Shown piece by piece: positions 36,459 to 44,638 of a stretch of DNA of 64,000 nt (position 1 is its first letter; each line of letters starts with the position of its first letter). Source of the DNA: Caryophanales bacterium (GTDB taxonomy: Bacteria > Bacillota > Bacilli > Bacillales > Amphibacillaceae); the NCBI GenBank assembly GCA_026168805.1, contig JAPFDS010000056.1, forward strand, positions 1 to 64,000, in the 5' to 3' direction. The translations under genes were made by a program, and so were the position numbers. The notes under the pieces were generated by a model. It was not told the origin of the DNA. It was given only the letters and a program-made list of their open reading frames with translations, and ran no database searches.

Positions 36459-36854
36459 ATGATTGTTGTATATACAGATGGGGCCATGGATGGGGAAGGA
36501 TGGAGCGGAATCGGCATTGTGATTCATTCGGAAAATAACGTTGAGAAGTACAAGTTACCTATTGGAAGAAAGAAGTTAAACCAAGAAGCGGAATTTGAAG
36601 CAGTCGTGAGAGCATTACGCATGTGTGAAGAAAGGTTTCCTGGAGAAATATTATCTTTTCGTTTAGACGCTCGTATAGTTGTTGATGTGATGGAGAAAAA
36701 ATTTACAAAAAACAAAACATTCCAACCGTATGTAAAAGAAATACAACAATTATCTAATGCTTTTCCCCATATATTTGTCAAGTGGATTCCCCAAACAGAC
36801 AACCAACAGGCTGATCAATTAGCAAAACAAGCGATTCATTTAAATGAGTCTTGA
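36459..36854 (+). CDS. Ribonuclease HI family protein
   Basis: A 131-residue RNase H fold protein. The acidic catalytic set is visible: Asp7 (VYTDGAMDG), Glu45 (NQEAEFEAV), Asp70 (RLDARIVVD) and Asp119 (QQADQLAKQA). It lacks the N-terminal hybrid-binding domain and the basic handle, resembling the short RNase HI-like proteins of Bacillus. It may hydrolyse RNA in RNA-DNA hybrids. The ATG at 36459 follows AGGAGG by five bases. It is followed by a hairpin that resembles repeat family 1 ends. Confidence 0.88.
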   Translation: MIVVYTDGAMDGEGWSGIGIVIHSENNVEKYKLPIGRKKLNQEAEFEAVVRALRMCEERFPGEILSFRLDARIVVDVMEKKFTKNKTFQPYVKEIQQLSNAFPHIFVKWIPQTDNQQADQLAKQAIHLNES

Positions 36855-36860
36855 AAAAAT

Positions 36861-36931
36861 AAGAGGTTCGAACAAAAGAATTTAAGTTCAGGGTGCTTTC
36901 GAGTAACTTAAACCTTTTGTTTGAACCTCTT
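36861..36931. terminator. Long hairpin terminator related to repeat family 1 ends
   Basis: AAGAGGTTCGAACAAAAG pairs with CTTTTGTTTGAACCTCTT (one G-T pair), followed inside by TTTAAGTT/AACTTAAA. The outer arms share the GAGGTT...ACAAAAGA(A)TTTAA wording with the tips of the repeat at 57544. It terminates the RNase H gene and perhaps the convergent DUF3006 gene. Confidence 0.8.
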
Positions 36932-37015
36932 TTGTAATAGAACATGTATTTCCCAGGAAATACTTGTCGCATTTCGTTTCATCGAAGATTCATACAAAAG
37001 TAATTGGGCGAGATA

Positions 37016-37276
37016 TTACCTTTTATACTTACTGCGTTTCATTTTTTCTCGTAACTTTGCTTGTAAATCAGTTGCTTTTTCTGCCGTTGAAGCCGTTTTT
37101 TCGTGATCGATCGAGTCAATAAGAAACTTTCCATTGAGTTCTTTTATATGGAACCACGTTTGTTCCTGACTACCTGACGGAAGTTCATCTTTCGGCACGT
37201 GAATTTCTTTGTTGATTGACTCAATCAAAATGACTGCTATGTTATTATCAGAAAATCTGTCTAAAACACCTTTCAT
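37016..37276 (-). CDS. DUF3006 domain protein
   Basis: An 86-residue small protein of the DUF3006 family (KGVLDRFSDNNIAVILIES... start, then VPKDELPSG), commonly encoded beside secreted ComEC-type metallo-beta-lactamases. It is probably a small beta-barrel with a basic C-terminal tail (KLREKMKRSKYKR). Its ATG directly abuts the upstream gene's TAA, with GGAGGAGAG inside that gene's end, so translation is coupled. Function unknown. Confidence 0.85.
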   Translation of the reverse strand: MKGVLDRFSDNNIAVILIESINKEIHVPKDELPSGSQEQTWFHIKELNGKFLIDSIDHEKTASTAEKATDLQAKLREKMKRSKYKR

Positions 37277-38572
37277 TTACTCTCCTCCTACGCATGCTTT
37301 TCCTTCGTCAATAATATCTTCTATCCGAGCAGGTCCAATTCCCTTAATTTTTGATAAGTCTTCAATCGAATCAAAGGGACGTAAATCGACTAATTCTTCT
37401 GCACGAGCAGGTCCAATATGTTTAATTTGTTCCAATTCCTCGATGGAAGCTTTGTTAATATCAATGCAAGAAGAACTAGAAGATTGTTTTGAATTCTCTT
37501 TTGGTTGATCTTCTTTTTTGGGTTTTTCTGATTTCGTATCTTCATCAGTAGAATCACCTGGGGTAATTTTCCCTTTAGATGATGTGGTTAGCTCGTACGT
37601 TGTTCCGTCAGTTGTAACAATGATTGTACCATGGACATCTGTGCCATATAAATCTACATCCGCATCTCGAATGGTATCAATCGCTTCTATATGTGGGTGC
37701 CCGTATGTATTACCGGTACCAGCGCTGTATATGGCAACTTCGGGTTGGACCGCTTGAATAAAGTCTGGATGTGTAGATGTTCTTGAACCATGATGGCCAA
37801 GTTGTAAAATGTGTGCTTTGATATCATCTGTGCGATCAATCATTTGTAATTCTTCATTTTGATAGGCATCTCCTGTGAACAATAGGGAAATGTCTCCGTA
37901 CGTCATTTTTACGGAAATAGAGTCTTCGTTTAATGCTCCCGTCAGCGTACTTGGGTGCAATACTTCTATCCCTAGAGAGCCAACGTCAAATGTTTCACCA
38001 GCACGAGGTTCATAGTAATCCGCCTCACTTTCTAACACTGCTTCAGCAGCCTTTTGGTATGTACCGGATGATGCTGTATTTCCAGAAAACCATACTTCTT
38101 CTACAGAGAATTCATCCATAATTTGTGCCAATTGCCCAATGTGATCCGCATGGGGATGGCTAATAATAATAAGATCAATGAAGGATACTTCTTGTTCATG
38201 TAGATAGTTGACAACATCTTTCCGATTCCAATCCCCCACATCAAATAAGACTGTATACGGTTGATCGTTATGTACATATTGCAACAATGTGGCATCTGCT
38301 TGATTGGCATCGATATAATGAACGACTAAATCATCGGTAACATCCGCAGATTTGCTAGAAACTTCTTGGTCTTCAGATGATTGATCTGCCTGTTCCTCAT
38401 CATTATCTGAAGTATCTTCTTCCGTCTCATCCGTATTTCTTACATCACTTTCCTCTTCTTCAACTTCCTCAGTAGCTTCTTTTTCTGTTGATTGCTCATT
38501 GTTCGTATCACTTGAACAACTCACACCAATGAGTAAAAAGGACGCTATGAAGAATAATAATATTCTTTTCAT
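37277..38572 (-). CDS. Secreted ComEC-type metallo-beta-lactamase with helix-hairpin-helix tail
   Basis: A 431-residue exported protein. The signal peptide ends at GVSC (probable lipidated Cys19), followed by an acidic Glu/Asp/Ser linker to about residue 80. A metallo-beta-lactamase domain of the ComEC/Rec2 C-terminal type follows, with ISHPHADHIG near residue 137, FTGDAYQNEE and LGHHGSRTSTHPDF. The last 60 residues carry two helix-hairpin-helix motifs (IKHIGPARAEEL and IKGIGPARIEDI), as in the DNA receptor ComEA. It is likely an extracellular nuclease or phosphodiesterase that binds DNA. It is coupled to the DUF3006 gene. Confidence 0.88.
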   Translation of the reverse strand: MKRILLFFIASFLLIGVSCSSDTNNEQSTEKEATEEVEEEESDVRNTDETEEDTSDNDEEQADQSSEDQEVSSKSADVTDDLVVHYIDANQADATLLQYVHNDQPYTVLFDVGDWNRKDVVNYLHEQEVSFIDLIIISHPHADHIGQLAQIMDEFSVEEVWFSGNTASSGTYQKAAEAVLESEADYYEPRAGETFDVGSLGIEVLHPSTLTGALNEDSISVKMTYGDISLLFTGDAYQNEELQMIDRTDDIKAHILQLGHHGSRTSTHPDFIQAVQPEVAIYSAGTGNTYGHPHIEAIDTIRDADVDLYGTDVHGTIIVTTDGTTYELTTSSKGKITPGDSTDEDTKSEKPKKEDQPKENSKQSSSSSCIDINKASIEELEQIKHIGPARAEELVDLRPFDSIEDLSKIKGIGPARIEDIIDEGKACVGGE

Positions 38573-38876
38573 GTATGCATCTCCTAAACCATAGATTACT
38601 ACCTTGTTAGATTATCAAAAAACAACTGAGACATCCATCAATATTATCTCCTACTTAGTTTGATCTCTCAGTTATAATAGTACTTCCTAGTAAATAAATC
38701 GCTGATTGAAATAAAATAGTATGATAATTGAAAAATAGTGTTCGGAACGTTAATGAAATTATTAAGAAGGTGCATGAAAGTCCATAAAACCATTTAACGT
38801 ACGTCATAAAAATTCATTTATAGCAATGTGCATTCCTAGATGATCCATGTAAATATTGGCGTAGAGGTGCTGCTAA
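38573..38876. other. Intergenic region upstream of two divergent genes
   Basis: About 300 bases without a gene. An inverted repeat with AACTGAGA near 38624 and TCTCAGTT near 38670 could be a hairpin. The remainder is AT-rich; I see no promoter that I would defend. Confidence 0.35.
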
Positions 38877-39272
38877 ATGAAAATAGTTTCTCTTAAGTCA
38901 CTCCCATTGTATTATGTTTTAGGTCTATTGATTATATGTATGAATATGCTCATAAATATAGATCCTAAGGAAAATCCTATTGATATGTGTTCCAATCACC
39001 AAACGGAGCAGAAGGGCCATATTGGACAACCTTTCTACGTGGAACATGTGACGACGAATCCTATTTTATTTCATATTTCTGAACCCATACGAATATCATT
39101 GAAAGTAAACGTTCCTCTAGAAGAAGCGAGCTTCTTTAACGATAAATGGATTTCTATATATACATTAGATGACTCTTCAGTTTGTTTTGCGCTAAATGAT
39201 AAAACAACGAAGTTAATGAAAGAAAAGAGTGACTATTTGCATCATCAATTACAAAAAAGAATGTACGAATAG
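38877..39272 (+). CDS. Hypothetical exported protein
   Basis: A 131-residue protein with one N-terminal hydrophobic segment (about residues 7-28), probably a signal anchor. Its soluble part (IDPKENPIDMCSNHQTEQKG onward) is not recognised. The ATG at 38877 has GAGGTGC upstream. It lies upstream of the symporter gene on the same strand, with about 120 bases between. Confidence 0.55.
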   Translation: MKIVSLKSLPLYYVLGLLIICMNMLINIDPKENPIDMCSNHQTEQKGHIGQPFYVEHVTTNPILFHISEPIRISLKVNVPLEEASFFNDKWISIYTLDDSSVCFALNDKTTKLMKEKSDYLHHQLQKRMYE

Positions 39273-39393
39273 CTAAAGACCATACGCTACATTATGATGC
39301 CAACAATGAGTATAAACAATATACCGTATGAACTCTTACATCTGTCGTTGTCTATATGAAATTCATTCATATATGAAACAAAGGAGGAGAAAG

Positions 39394-40101
39394 ATGCATT
39401 CAATTATTATTGGTGAGTTTATCGTCTATTTTATTGTTATTGTAGCCATTGGATATTTTACAAGTAGAAGTGCAACCTCACACTCCGATTTCTTACTCGG
39501 AGGAAAGAAACTTCCAGGTTGGGCACTTGCATTTTCCGAGCGAGCTACTGGTGAGTCCGCATGGTTGCTACTCGGGTTTACGGGCTTCGTATTTACGACA
39601 GGTCTTTCGGGGATTTGGGTAGCTGCTGGGATAGCTTCAGGTATTATCTTTGCGTGGCTTGTACTAGCACGTAGGTTTATGAAAGAGACGGATAAAAATA
39701 AAGTATTAACATTACCAGATTATTTAGCTTCCCAATTTGGTGAAAAAGCAAATATTATTCGCTGGATTGTGAGTATTCTTGTTGCTAGTTTCTTTATGTT
39801 TTATGTGGGAGCTCAATTTGCTGGCGCTGGAAAAGTATTTTTCACAACGTTTGAATTTAGTGAAACAACTGGTATTTTAATTGCGGCAATAGTCGTTGTT
39901 GCAATAGCCTTTTTCGGGGGATTTATTTCAGTTGTGTGGACAGATATGATACAAAGTCTTATGATGCTGATCACTTTAGTTGTTTTACCAATCGTCGCTT
40001 TAATATATATTCAAAATAATGACTTGTCCATTAGTACATCTTTAGGTATATTCGGTCAGAATCCTCGGTATTTTAATGCCGAGATGAATGATTGCTTTTA
40101 A
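39394..40101 (+). pseudogene. putP: Sodium/proline symporter, 5' part, disrupted by IS200/IS605
   Basis: The first 235 codons of a sodium:solute symporter of the PutP type. The start MHSIIIGEFIVYFIVIVAIG, the FLLGGKKLPGWALAFSERAT motif and the WTDMIQSLMM stretch are normal. An AAGGAGGAG site supports the ATG at 39394. The symporter sequence ends near FGQ at about 40056; the last codons to the TAA at 40101 come from the left end of the insertion element. The missing part follows the element at about 41809-42603 in the same frame. The truncated product, about six helices, should be inactive. Confidence 0.92.
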
Positions 40102-40174
40102 AGCTAGACCATATGGATAATAAAAATCTCTTATATATGTTGTGTAAATATGGATTATTACATATACTATATGT

Positions 40175-40591
40175 ATGAAAAATAAAAGTAGATTAACGCA
40201 TGCTAGAACCTGTGTATATAATGTACATTATCATATCGTTTGGACTGTAAAATATCGAAGAAAGGTTTTAACGGAAGAAATAGAAAAATATTTAAATGAT
40301 TTATTCCAAAATATTGCGAAGGATAAGGAGTTTGAGGTCATTATGATGGAGGTCGCTGAGCAGGACCACATACATGTTTTTGCTTCTGCTCACCCCAAAA
40401 TCGCGCCGTCTTACATTGTGAAAATGCTAAAAGGAATTTCAGGAAGAAGATTGTTGATGGATTTTCCTGAAATTAAAGAAAAACTATGGAAAGGAAAGCT
40501 TTGGAACCCAAGTTTCTATCTCGAAACTGTTGGTTCTACATCAGAAGAATCGATGGAAAAGTATATTGAAAACCAAAATAAAGGGGGGTAA
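40175..40591 (+). CDS. tnpA: IS200/IS605 transposase TnpA (Y1 HUH enzyme)
   Basis: A 138-residue single-strand DNA transposase. The HUH motif is His65-Ile-His67 in EQDHIHVFAS and the catalytic tyrosine is Tyr130 in KYIENQ, whose glutamine completes the metal site. Length and motifs are intact, so it is probably active. It cuts and joins the element ends as single strands through the terminal hairpins, moving with replication forks. Its TAA overlaps the tnpB ATG (TAATG), and a GGGGGG run serves as that gene's ribosome site. Confidence 0.96.
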   Translation: MKNKSRLTHARTCVYNVHYHIVWTVKYRRKVLTEEIEKYLNDLFQNIAKDKEFEVIMMEVAEQDHIHVFASAHPKIAPSYIVKMLKGISGRRLLMDFPEIKEKLWKGKLWNPSFYLETVGSTSEESMEKYIENQNKGG

Positions 40592-41676
40592 TGTATCCGG
40601 TGAAAACCTACAAATTTAAACTCGAGCCAACTGAAGAACAAAAGGAAAAAATACTGCAAACAATCAATTTATGTAGATGGCTTTATAACAGTTGTTTGGA
40701 ACAGAAAATATACGCTTACAAAACATACAACAAAACCATTTCCTACTATACACAGAAAAAAGAGCTTCCTGTTTTAAAAAAGGAAATACCTGCTTTTAAA
40801 TCCGTTCACTCACAAGTGTTGCAAGATGTGGTGAAGCGTTTGGATAAGGCATATGACTCCTTTTTCACAAGACTCCAAAAAGGTGAAAAAGCCGGATTCC
40901 CACGTTTTCGTAGTAAAAATCGATACCATTCATTTGTTTACACACAAAGCGGTTTTAAATTGGAAGGAAGATTTATAAGACTGTCTAAAATTGGCAATGT
41001 TCGCGTCAAACAACATAGAAAATTAAAAGGAACCATAAAAACTTGTACAATCGTCCATAGAAATAATCGTTTTTATGTTTGCCTGTCGTGTGAAGTGCCT
41101 AAACGAACAAACGTATCCAAAACAAATAAATCAGTTGGTGTCGATGTCGGGATTTCCCATCTAGCCGTCACTTCAGATGGTGAATTTTTTGACAACCCAA
41201 AACATTTAAAATATGCCGAAAGGCGACTCAAACAACTACAACGTGCCGTTTCTAAAAAGAAAAAAGGTTCAAACAGAAGGAAAAAAGCTGTTATGCTACT
41301 TTCCAAATGGCATGAACATATTGCGAATAAGCGAAAAGATACAGCTCATAAAATTTCTCACACGTTGGTTAAAGAGTACGACTATATCGTTTTTGAAGAT
41401 TTAAATATTCAGGGAATGGCCACAAACCGTAACCTTGCAAAAAGCATTGCTGATAGTGCGTGGAATCAATTGATACAATTTACTTCTTACAAAGCTGAAA
41501 ACGCTGGTAAACAAGTGAAATGTGTCGATCCATATAACACAAGTCAGATGTGCTTTAACTGTAAAAAGATCGTTAAAAAGACACTCACACAAAGAGTGCA
41601 TGAATGTCCTTGTGGGTATAAGGAACACCGAGATATTAATGCGGCTAAAAACATTCTGCACCTTGGGATGCAATAA
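40591..41676 (+). CDS. tnpB: TnpB RNA-guided nuclease of IS605
   Basis: A 361-residue TnpB, the family ancestral to Cas12. The RuvC residues are all present: Asp185 (SVGVDVGISH), Glu269 (IVFEDLNIQ) and Asp348 (EHRDINAAKN). The zinc ribbon cysteines are Cys321, Cys324, Cys339 and Cys341. The N-terminal helix-turn-helix (YKFKLEPTEEQKEKI) is complete. Related TnpB proteins cut DNA next to a short transposon-associated motif, guided by an RNA from the element's right end. Here that guide would be putP sequence, so it could cleave an uninterrupted putP and favour retention of the element (inference from family knowledge). Confidence 0.95.
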   Translation: MYPVKTYKFKLEPTEEQKEKILQTINLCRWLYNSCLEQKIYAYKTYNKTISYYTQKKELPVLKKEIPAFKSVHSQVLQDVVKRLDKAYDSFFTRLQKGEKAGFPRFRSKNRYHSFVYTQSGFKLEGRFIRLSKIGNVRVKQHRKLKGTIKTCTIVHRNNRFYVCLSCEVPKRTNVSKTNKSVGVDVGISHLAVTSDGEFFDNPKHLKYAERRLKQLQRAVSKKKKGSNRRKKAVMLLSKWHEHIANKRKDTAHKISHTLVKEYDYIVFEDLNIQGMATNRNLAKSIADSAWNQLIQFTSYKAENAGKQVKCVDPYNTSQMCFNCKKIVKKTLTQRVHECPCGYKEHRDINAAKNILHLGMQ

Positions 41677-41812
41677 ATAGCTTACATAAAAATAATCAGG
41701 TGCGGAACGCGCCTTCGCGGAGAGTGCGGGATTGCCCGGCTCTATGAAACGAGAAACATCTTTGATGTATCCGATTTTTGGATGCTCGGTACTTCAGTGC
41801 CGAGAGGTTCAC
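41677..41812 (+). ncRNA. Predicted omega RNA (reRNA) region of TnpB
   Basis: The 130 bases after the tnpB stop have no gene but several short stems (CGCG-CCTT-CGCG near 41708-41720 and the terminal CTCGG/CCGAG hairpin). In characterised IS605 elements the guide RNA scaffold covers the tnpB 3' end and the right end, and the guide is the 16-20 bases just outside, here the putP bases from about 41812. Confidence 0.6.
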
Positions 41813-42603
41813 TAACAGCAGGAAGTGAATTTAATTCATGGATGGGTGGGACGACAGGATTTGCATTAGGTGTCTTATTCTTTAATAACTTTTCTTGGTT
41901 CTTTGGATATTTAGGGGGACAACCACAGATCAGTAGTCGTTTCATGGCATTGAAAAATGAAAAGGAAGCAAAACAGGGCATTACTGTTGCCATCATTTGG
42001 ACAGTGCTTGCGTATGTAGGGGCATTTCTCATTGGTCTTACTGCAATAGCGATCTACAAGCAAGGTTCATTTGCAGATACAGAAACGGTCCTTCCGAATA
42101 TGATTCTTGATTTAATGCCACCTTGGATAGCAGGTGTATTATTAGCAGGTATTTTAGCCGCGATTATAACAACAGCGAATTCGCAAATTATGGTTGTGAC
42201 AAGTTCTGTTAGTGAAGATATCATCCACCGTACACTAGGAGTTAAACTAACGGATAAACAATTAGTTTCGCTTTCTAGAATCGTTATTCTTATCTCAGGA
42301 ATCATTGGGGTAGTCATTGCCCTTACTTCCCAATCACTTGTATATTTAGTCGTTAGTTGGGCGTGGGCCGGTGTTGGAGGGACGTTATCACCTGCAATTT
42401 TAATGACGTTTTTCTGGAAACGATATTCAAGTGCGGGTGTGATCGCAACAGTGTTGTCAGGTTTTGTCTTTACAATATTGTGGATTAGTACTCCACTTGA
42501 TAGCATGATTACGTCTAGATTTTCAACGTTTTTCATAGCAGGATTTTTTGGAATTGTGTTCAGCCTTTTAATTCCTGATAAAAAAGAAGAAAAAGCACAA
42601 TAA
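41809..42603 (+). pseudogene. putP: Sodium/proline symporter, 3' part, after the insertion
   Basis: The C-terminal 260 codons of the same symporter, beginning with host sequence near SLTAGSEFNSWMGG and running to the natural stop. The motifs NNFSWFFGYLGGQPQISSRFMA and WTVLAYVGAFLIGL are typical of PutP. An ATG at 41782 lies inside the element's end hairpin and has no ribosome site, so independent expression is unlikely. No further mutations were seen, which suggests that the insertion is recent and could revert by precise excision. Confidence 0.9.
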
Positions 42604-42890
42604 AACAGATTTAACCAATTGTTACTAAATTGTTACAAAGATGTGTTGAAAAACTGAAGAAAAGGGTCGATTCATAGATTGAATATCCCATTCATGTTAC
42701 AATAAAAATGATTTAATGCGTAAACATTGAAATATTCCTTATAGGAATCAATATCATATGATGTTTCAAAACTACTTCATCATGACATCTAGTTGGGTGA
42801 ACGTTGCTAACTGATGTGAAGATCAGAGGGTAAAGAAATCGTATTATGATATTGTTTATAGATGTTCAACTTGTACATGAGGTGAATGGG
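42604..42890. other. Intergenic region upstream of ctaB
   Basis: About 290 bases without a gene. A small ATTCCT/AGGAAT hairpin lies at about 42732-42747. No clear terminator follows putP and no strong promoter is evident. Confidence 0.3.
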
Positions 42891-43823
42891 ATGGATAAAA
42901 CAACGCGCATAGCGAGTAGTTCAGCGCAATCGACAGGCCAACTAATACGAATGTTTTTTCATGAATTGAAATTACTTACAAAAGGACTAGTCCTTTATGC
43001 AAATGTGTTACCGGTATTAGCTGGTTTTATGCTTGCACTTTATTTTACGAATACACCATTGAAATCAAGTATTGGTATATTTATAGTAACCATAATTGGA
43101 AGTACGCTTATTACAGCTGGTGCTCTCATTATTAATAATTGGTATGAAGTCGATTTAGACAAAGAAATGAAACGAACAAAAGAGAGGCCAACAGTAACCG
43201 GTACTTTCTCCATGAAAACTGTCTTATGGATGGGAATTGGAGCAACCGGATTAGGATTTGTATTTCTTGCGTTTACAACACTTGAAGCAGTCATTTATGG
43301 AATCCTAGGTTGGTTTACCTATGTTGTATTATACACATTTTGGTCGAAAAGAAGATATACGTTAAACACAATGATTGGAAGTGTCTCAGGAGCATTTACG
43401 CCACTTATTGGATGGGCGGCAATTACCTCTTCCTTCCACATTATTCCAATTGCATTATTTATGCTTTTATTTATTTGGCAAATCCCACATACATTTGCCA
43501 TTGCCATGAGAAGACATGACGAGTATAAAGCGGCAGGCGTACCAATGCTTCCTGTTGTACATGGGTTTACTGTTACGAAAAGACAAACGCTCGTTTATAT
43601 TTTATGTTTATTACCCATTCCGTTTTTCTTAACAGAAATAGGAATTTCCTTTGTAATTATTGCAACGATATTAAATATTGTGTGGGTGTTTGTTGCAGGT
43701 AAAGGGCTGATTGGTAAAAACGTCGACGATAAAAAGTGGGCAAATATAAACTTTATTTATTCATTAGCTTATTTGACCATTCTATTCTTTTATATGATTA
43801 TCATCACTTTACCGATTTTTTAA
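42891..43823 (+). CDS. ctaB: Protoheme IX farnesyltransferase (heme O synthase)
   Basis: A UbiA-superfamily membrane prenyltransferase of 310 residues that adds a farnesyl group to heme B, giving heme O for terminal oxidases. The aspartate-rich site NNWYEVDLDKEMKRTKERP near residue 82 is the CtaB signature, and the second loop is MRRHDEYKAAGVPMLP. About nine helices are predicted. The ATG at 42891 follows GAGGTGAATGGG; an upstream in-frame ATG lacks a site. The partner heme A synthase is not adjacent here, and the gene is monocistronic with a terminator after it. Confidence 0.93.
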   Translation: MDKTTRIASSSAQSTGQLIRMFFHELKLLTKGLVLYANVLPVLAGFMLALYFTNTPLKSSIGIFIVTIIGSTLITAGALIINNWYEVDLDKEMKRTKERPTVTGTFSMKTVLWMGIGATGLGFVFLAFTTLEAVIYGILGWFTYVVLYTFWSKRRYTLNTMIGSVSGAFTPLIGWAAITSSFHIIPIALFMLLFIWQIPHTFAIAMRRHDEYKAAGVPMLPVVHGFTVTKRQTLVYILCLLPIPFFLTEIGISFVIIATILNIVWVFVAGKGLIGKNVDDKKWANINFIYSLAYLTILFFYMIIITLPIF

Positions 43824-43835
43824 AAACGTAAAAAT

Positions 43836-43871
43836 GTCTCTATTCTCTTAGTGAGAATAGAGACGTTTTTT
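43836..43871. terminator. Bidirectional terminator
   Basis: A perfect 12-base stem (GTCTCTATTCTC with GAGAATAGAGAC), a five-base loop and a seven-T run. It lies between convergent ctaB and the YczE-like gene. Confidence 0.93.
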
Positions 43872-43919
43872 TATGACGCATTAACGAGCAGTAATACCCC
43901 CACTGAATGAAGTTTCACT

Positions 43920-44549
43920 TTATGTATTCGTACGCTTGCTTGGAGTAAACTTCACTTGCAACTTATGGGCGTAAGGAATGAATATCCCTATGAGCACTCC
44001 GGTTAATAAAGCATTTGCAATGGTGCCTATTCCAATCGCACCTCCAAAGATAAATGCAAGGGTTACGAGTAACACACCAATGAGAATTCGGGCTTTTGAT
44101 ATACTCCACCCTAGTTTTTCTACAATAATAAGCATGGAACGATCCATTGGGTTTGGAGCAATACGTGATTGTAAGTAAAGAGAGGTACCAATAGCAGTAA
44201 AAATGATACCTGCGATTAAGAAAACGGCTTTCATTGACCAAGTTGATGGCGTGATGCTAGGTTGCAGAACAAATAACCATACGTCAATTCCTATACCTGT
44301 TAAAATAGATGTAATAAAAGCCATCCATTCGGGCATTCTTTTTTCTGCAATACAATTTCCAATAAGCATTGCAGCGCCGACGATCACTTCCCAAGAACCA
44401 ATGGTTAAGCCAAATGTACGAAACAGTCCAACTAGGAGTGCGTCATAAGGAGACGCACCTAATAAAGATTCGATACATAAAGCAATGCCTAAAGATAAAA
44501 TGATAATTCCTACTATATAAAAATGAATTCCTATCCGAAAAATATACAA
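43920..44549 (-). CDS. YczE/YyaS family membrane protein
   Basis: A 209-residue membrane protein with five to six helices and the family motifs LGASPYDALLVGL near residue 30 and RIAPNPMDRSMLI near residue 128. YczE of Bacillus subtilis affects surfactin or regulatory processes, but no function is established for most members. The start is a TTG at 44549, decided by GGAG seven bases upstream. It is transcribed toward ctaB and lies downstream of the natKR pair, separated by about 90 bases. Confidence 0.85.
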   Translation of the reverse strand: MYIFRIGIHFYIVGIIILSLGIALCIESLLGASPYDALLVGLFRTFGLTIGSWEVIVGAAMLIGNCIAEKRMPEWMAFITSILTGIGIDVWLFVLQPSITPSTWSMKAVFLIAGIIFTAIGTSLYLQSRIAPNPMDRSMLIIVEKLGWSISKARILIGVLLVTLAFIFGGAIGIGTIANALLTGVLIGIFIPYAHKLQVKFTPSKRTNT

Positions 44550-44638
44550 CCATTCACTCCTCTAGCTGAACTGAGTGGATTTCATAAGTACTATAAATTC
44601 CACTCGAACTATATATAAATTTGATTTTACTATAAAGT

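Larger units (their letters stand above)
40045..41812 (+). mobile_element. IS200/IS605 family insertion sequence
   Basis: An element of about 1.75 kb with tnpA and tnpB in the same direction. Each end has a subterminal hairpin of matching sequence, CTCGGTA...TGCCGAG at 40064-40083 and at 41785-41804, the marks recognised by TnpA as single-stranded DNA. There are no terminal inverted repeats or target duplication, as expected. The exact tips are not resolved: the left tip should be 10-20 bases before the first hairpin and the right tip 5-12 bases after the second. It interrupts putP. Removing a multiple of three bases restores the frame. Confidence 0.9.

Noticed and set aside
40591-41812. TnpB plus downstream hairpins as part of a CRISPR-Cas12-like system
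   Set aside because: No repeat-spacer array and no adaptation genes are present. A Y1 transposase gene and matched end hairpins show that it is an insertion sequence.
41782-42603. The symporter 3' fragment as an independent 273-codon gene
   Set aside because: Its ATG falls in the insertion element's end hairpin and has no ribosome site, and the product would begin in mid-protein.
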